From contig CABRHR010000001.1 in the NCBI GenBank assembly GCA_902470835.1, positions 1 through 56,179 on the forward strand: a stretch of DNA of 56,179 nt, given 5' to 3'. This document shows positions 53,576 to 56,179 of the stretch, in pieces; the stretch's first letter is position 1; each line of letters begins with the position of its first letter. The notes below the pieces were generated by a model. That model ran no database searches, was not told the DNA's origin, and saw only the letters and a list, made by a program, of their open reading frames with translations. This DNA is from an uncultured Collinsella sp. (GTDB lineage: Bacteria > Actinomycetota > Coriobacteriia > Coriobacteriales > Coriobacteriaceae). The position numbers and the translations under genes are program-made.

Positions 53576-55651
53576 CTACTTGGCGCGGCCCTCCTCATAG
53601 CGCTCGACCAGCTTGGCCTGAACGTCATAAGGCACCTGCTCATAGCCTGCGGGCTTCATGGTAAAGTCACCCGTGCCGCGCGTGATAGAGCGCAGGCGCG
53701 TCGAATAATCCGTCAGCTCTGCCAGCGGCGCCTGGGCAATAACCACGGTATCGCCGCGCTCATCGGTCTCCATGCCCGTCACGCGACCGCGCGATGCCGA
53801 GATGTCGCCCATCACAGCGCCGGCGTAGCTCTCGGGGATGGTCACCGTAATTTCCTCAATGGGCTCCAGCACCACCGGGTCGGCATCGGCACATGCCTTG
53901 CGCAGGCCGATGCGAGCTGCCGCGCGGAACGCCATCTCGTTGGAGTCGACGCTGTGATACGAGCCGTCGTACACAGCCACGCGAATGCCCGTGAGCGGGT
54001 AGCCGGCAATGATGCCGTCCTTCATGGTCTCCTGGACACCCTTGTCCACGGCGGGGATCAGCGAGCGCGGAATACGGCCGCCCACGACCTCGTCCACAAA
54101 CTCATAGCCATCGCTCGTGCCGTCGGGCCCAATGAGCGGCTCCACGCGCAGCCAGCAGTCGCCGTACTGACCGGCGCCGCCGGTCTGCTTCTTATGGCGG
54201 CCCTGGGCACTTGCCGTACGGCGAATGGTCTCGCGATACGGAATGCGGATCGGCACGCTCTTGGCCACGACTTTGGTGCGATCCTCCAAACGGTTGAGCA
54301 GCACCGAAACCTGCGCCTCACCAACGGCGGAGATAATGGTCTGGCCGGTCTCCTCGTCGCGGTCGATGCTCATGGTCGGATCGGCCTTGCAGGCCTTCTC
54401 GATAAACGTGTAGAGCTTCTCTTCGTCGCCGCGATTCTCGGCCTCGATGGCAATGCGGTACTGCGAGTTGGGGAACTTAAACGCCGCAGCCTCGACCTTG
54501 CCGGTAATCGAGAGCGTATCGCCCGTCTCGGCCGCCAGCTTGGGTGCCACGATAATGTCGCCGGCATAGGCGTGACCGACCTCGGTCATGTCGCGGCCGC
54601 ACATCACATACAGGTGAGCCAGACGGTCGCCCTTGCGGGTACGCGCGTTGATCAGCTCAAGACCCGGCTCAAGCGTACCCGTCAGCACCTTGATAAAGCT
54701 GATGCGACCCTGCTGCGGATCGGCCAGGGTCTTAAACACAAACGCCACCGGACGGTCATCGTCGCTCGAGATTTTGAGCGAATCACCGTCGATGAGCGGC
54801 ATCTCGCCGTAGTCGGTCGGCGCCGGGAAGTACGTCGCGATGTCGTCCATCAGCGAGTTGACGCCCTGCTCCTTAATGCAATCGCCCGCAAAGACCGGCA
54901 CAAAGATGCGCTCGGCGATCGCCTTCGACAGCAGGCCCTCAAGCTCCTCCTGCGTCAGCGTCTCCTCGCCTTCCAGGTACTTCATCATCAGCTCATCGTC
55001 GGCCTCGGCCACCAACTCGCACAGATGGTCATGGGCCTCCTCGGCCTGGGCACGATACTCCTCGGGAATCTCCGACTCAACGGCTTCGGTGCCGTTGCAA
55101 TGGCGCGCCTTCATGCGCACCAGGTCGATGATGCCGTCAAAGTCCTCGCCCTCGCCCCAGGGAAGGGTCACGGCGCCCAGGCGCGTGCCAAAGCGCTCCT
55201 GCAGCAGGTCCATCGTGGTCGCAAAGCTGGCCTCGGAGCGCGACAGGCGGTTTACGAACACCGCACGCGCCAGACGCAGGTCCTCGGCGGCATACCAGAG
55301 CTTAACCGTCGTAGGCTGTGGGCCGGCCTCGGCGTCGACCACAAACAGAGCCGTCTCGCAGACGCTCATCGCGGCAAAGGCGTCGCCGATAAAATCGGGG
55401 TAGCACGGGGCATCGAGCACATTGATGCGCGCGCCCTTCCAGTCGATCGGCGCGATGGTCGTCGAGATGGAAAATGCACGCTTGACCTCTTCGGGGTCAT
55501 AGTCGAGCGTGGGCTTGGTGCCGTCGTGGCCGCCCAGGCGGGCGGTCTTGCCGGAAAGGTGGAGCATGGCCTCGGCGAGTGAAGTCTTGCCCACCCCGCC
55601 TTGGCCTACGAGCACCACGTTCCTTACATTGCCGGTCTTGGGAGCACCCAT
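53576..55651 (-). CDS. elongation factor G-like protein with eroded GTPase motifs
   Basis: This 691-residue protein has EF-G domain order. The G1 loop GQGGVGKTS (16-24) is intact. G3 reads DAPC (80-83) where DTPG is expected, with Tyr after it in place of the catalytic His. G4 reads NRLS (134-137) instead of NKxD. Domains II-V are recognisable (GAGQYGDCWLRVEP, FVDEVVGGRIPRSLIPAVDKG, PESYAGAVMGDISASRGRV). EF-G-like paralogues of this type coexist with true EF-G and may act in ribosome recycling or under stress. The loss of G3 and G4 suggests altered nucleotide use. The start at 55651 follows AAGGAGGTC. Confidence 0.9.
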   Translation of the reverse strand: MGAPKTGNVRNVVLVGQGGVGKTSLAEAMLHLSGKTARLGGHDGTKPTLDYDPEEVKRAFSISTTIAPIDWKGARINVLDAPCYPDFIGDAFAAMSVCETALFVVDAEAGPQPTTVKLWYAAEDLRLARAVFVNRLSRSEASFATTMDLLQERFGTRLGAVTLPWGEGEDFDGIIDLVRMKARHCNGTEAVESEIPEEYRAQAEEAHDHLCELVAEADDELMMKYLEGEETLTQEELEGLLSKAIAERIFVPVFAGDCIKEQGVNSLMDDIATYFPAPTDYGEMPLIDGDSLKISSDDDRPVAFVFKTLADPQQGRISFIKVLTGTLEPGLELINARTRKGDRLAHLYVMCGRDMTEVGHAYAGDIIVAPKLAAETGDTLSITGKVEAAAFKFPNSQYRIAIEAENRGDEEKLYTFIEKACKADPTMSIDRDEETGQTIISAVGEAQVSVLLNRLEDRTKVVAKSVPIRIPYRETIRRTASAQGRHKKQTGGAGQYGDCWLRVEPLIGPDGTSDGYEFVDEVVGGRIPRSLIPAVDKGVQETMKDGIIAGYPLTGIRVAVYDGSYHSVDSNEMAFRAAARIGLRKACADADPVVLEPIEEITVTIPESYAGAVMGDISASRGRVTGMETDERGDTVVIAQAPLAELTDYSTRLRSITRGTGDFTMKPAGYEQVPYDVQAKLVERYEEGRAK

Positions 55652-55894
55652 GATGACCTCCTTGCAGGGCCGCGCGCAATGCGCGACGCCAACGGGGAGA
55701 GTTCGCGGTCGGTGCCATCCCGGGAGCAGCATGGTCGGCAGCCGAGCCGACTCACCCTCCAAATGTCCTATGCCACCACCCTACCCTCACGGGCGACCGT
55801 CCATGCATACCTTTCGGCGCACGTATGAATACAGGCGGCGAGAGGAAGAGACAAGCTTGTGAGGCGATTATTGAACCCCGTCGATGCAAACAAA

Positions 55895-55928
55895 AAGCCG
55901 CCACAGACCGTAAGACCTGCGGCGGCTT
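55895..55928 (-). terminator. terminator after the ABC ATPase gene
   Basis: AAGCCGCC...CAG pairs with CTG...GGCGGCTT (one mismatch) around ACCGTAAGAC. On the minus strand it is followed by TTTTTG. Confidence 0.8.
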
Positions 55929-55961
55929 CGCCTTAATTAATAGTTGAGTAAATACCTGAGC

Positions 55962-56179
55962 CTATCCCTCGATACGGCTCAAGAACTCACGGGTGCGCTG
56001 CTCACGCGGATGGTCGATGACCTGCTCGGCAGGACCCTCCTCGACAATGCGGCCGCCATCCATAAAGACCACGCGGTCGGCAACATCGCGCGCAAACTGC
56101 ATTGCGTGGGTCACAATCACCATCGTCATATTCTGCGCGGCAAGGTCTTTAATGACACGCAGCACCTCGGCCGTCAGCT
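55962..56179 (-). CDS. amino-acid ABC transporter ATP-binding protein, 3' end (partial)
   Basis: The last ~72 codons are in the window; the frame stays open to the right edge. The Walker B region lies beyond the edge. Visible are LTAEVLRVIKDLA, the H-loop in MVIVTHAMQFARDVADRV, FMDGGRIVEEGPAEQVIDHP and the end TREFLSRI, all typical of GlnQ/HisP-type polar amino acid importer ATPases. Permease and binding-protein genes would be expected further right. Confidence 0.88.
   Translation of the reverse strand, partial: LTAEVLRVIKDLAAQNMTMVIVTHAMQFARDVADRVVFMDGGRIVEEGPAEQVIDHPREQRTREFLSRIEG

Noticed and set aside
53954..55582. 542-codon open frame opposite the EF-G-like gene
   Set aside because: It is an antisense artefact of high GC, with a low-complexity Leu/Arg/His product.

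Overview
The window looks like a chromosomal segment of a GC-rich gut Coriobacteriia, most like Collinsella. That is an inference from several things: the base composition, short LPxTG-like sorting signals on very large surface proteins, Actinobacteria-type regulators, and a family of short palindromic repeats scattered between genes. I see no phage, plasmid, insertion sequence, rRNA operon or CRISPR array.

Left end (1-15 kb), surface region. Two tandem coiled-coil proteins with LANTGD anchors read rightwards. They converge on a giant isopeptide-domain adhesin of about 4,000 residues that reads leftwards. The adhesin is split into two frames near 9,885 by what looks like a 2-base loss in a GC dinucleotide run. 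The SRP RNA gene (ffs) and a 27-bp perfect inverted repeat lie between the two systems.

15-31 kb, mixed housekeeping and export. It holds a tRNA adenosine deaminase fused to a glycerate kinase, tRNA-Ser(TGA), a TetR regulator, LemA, a branched-chain aminotransferase, a DedA protein and serine acetyltransferase. Next come a MarR-controlled heterodimeric ABC exporter, a nitroreductase, a degenerate AAA+/Fis regulator beside a YeiH-type transporter, and a GntR regulator.

31-44 kb. It holds glmS behind a possible GntR-type operator and a 274-bp dyad-symmetric repeat element. Two 538-residue MFS transporters flank a PRD/BglG-like regulator, and one of them is paired with a YtcJ-like amidohydrolase. 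A membrane protein, a LacI regulator, a HAD phosphatase and an orphan LarE follow.

44-52 kb, a sugar operon. Fructose-type PTS EIIBC, a GatZ-family protein, an FSA/transaldolase, a two-subunit transketolase and an EIIA all read leftwards from a promoter region shared with a divergent LacI regulator. The set reads as uptake plus phosphorylation of a ketose-like sugar, conversion to a pentose-phosphate-pathway intermediate, and C2/C3 transfer. The substrate is not evident; tagatose or a related ketose is one hypothesis.

52-56 kb. It holds a secreted EndA-like nuclease, an EF-G-like paralogue with eroded G3 and G4 motifs, and the 3' end of an amino-acid ABC ATPase.

Short hairpin repeats sharing an asymmetric AAGGG(G)ACAG-type loop recur at least seven times. 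Two of them supply the stop codon of the preceding gene.
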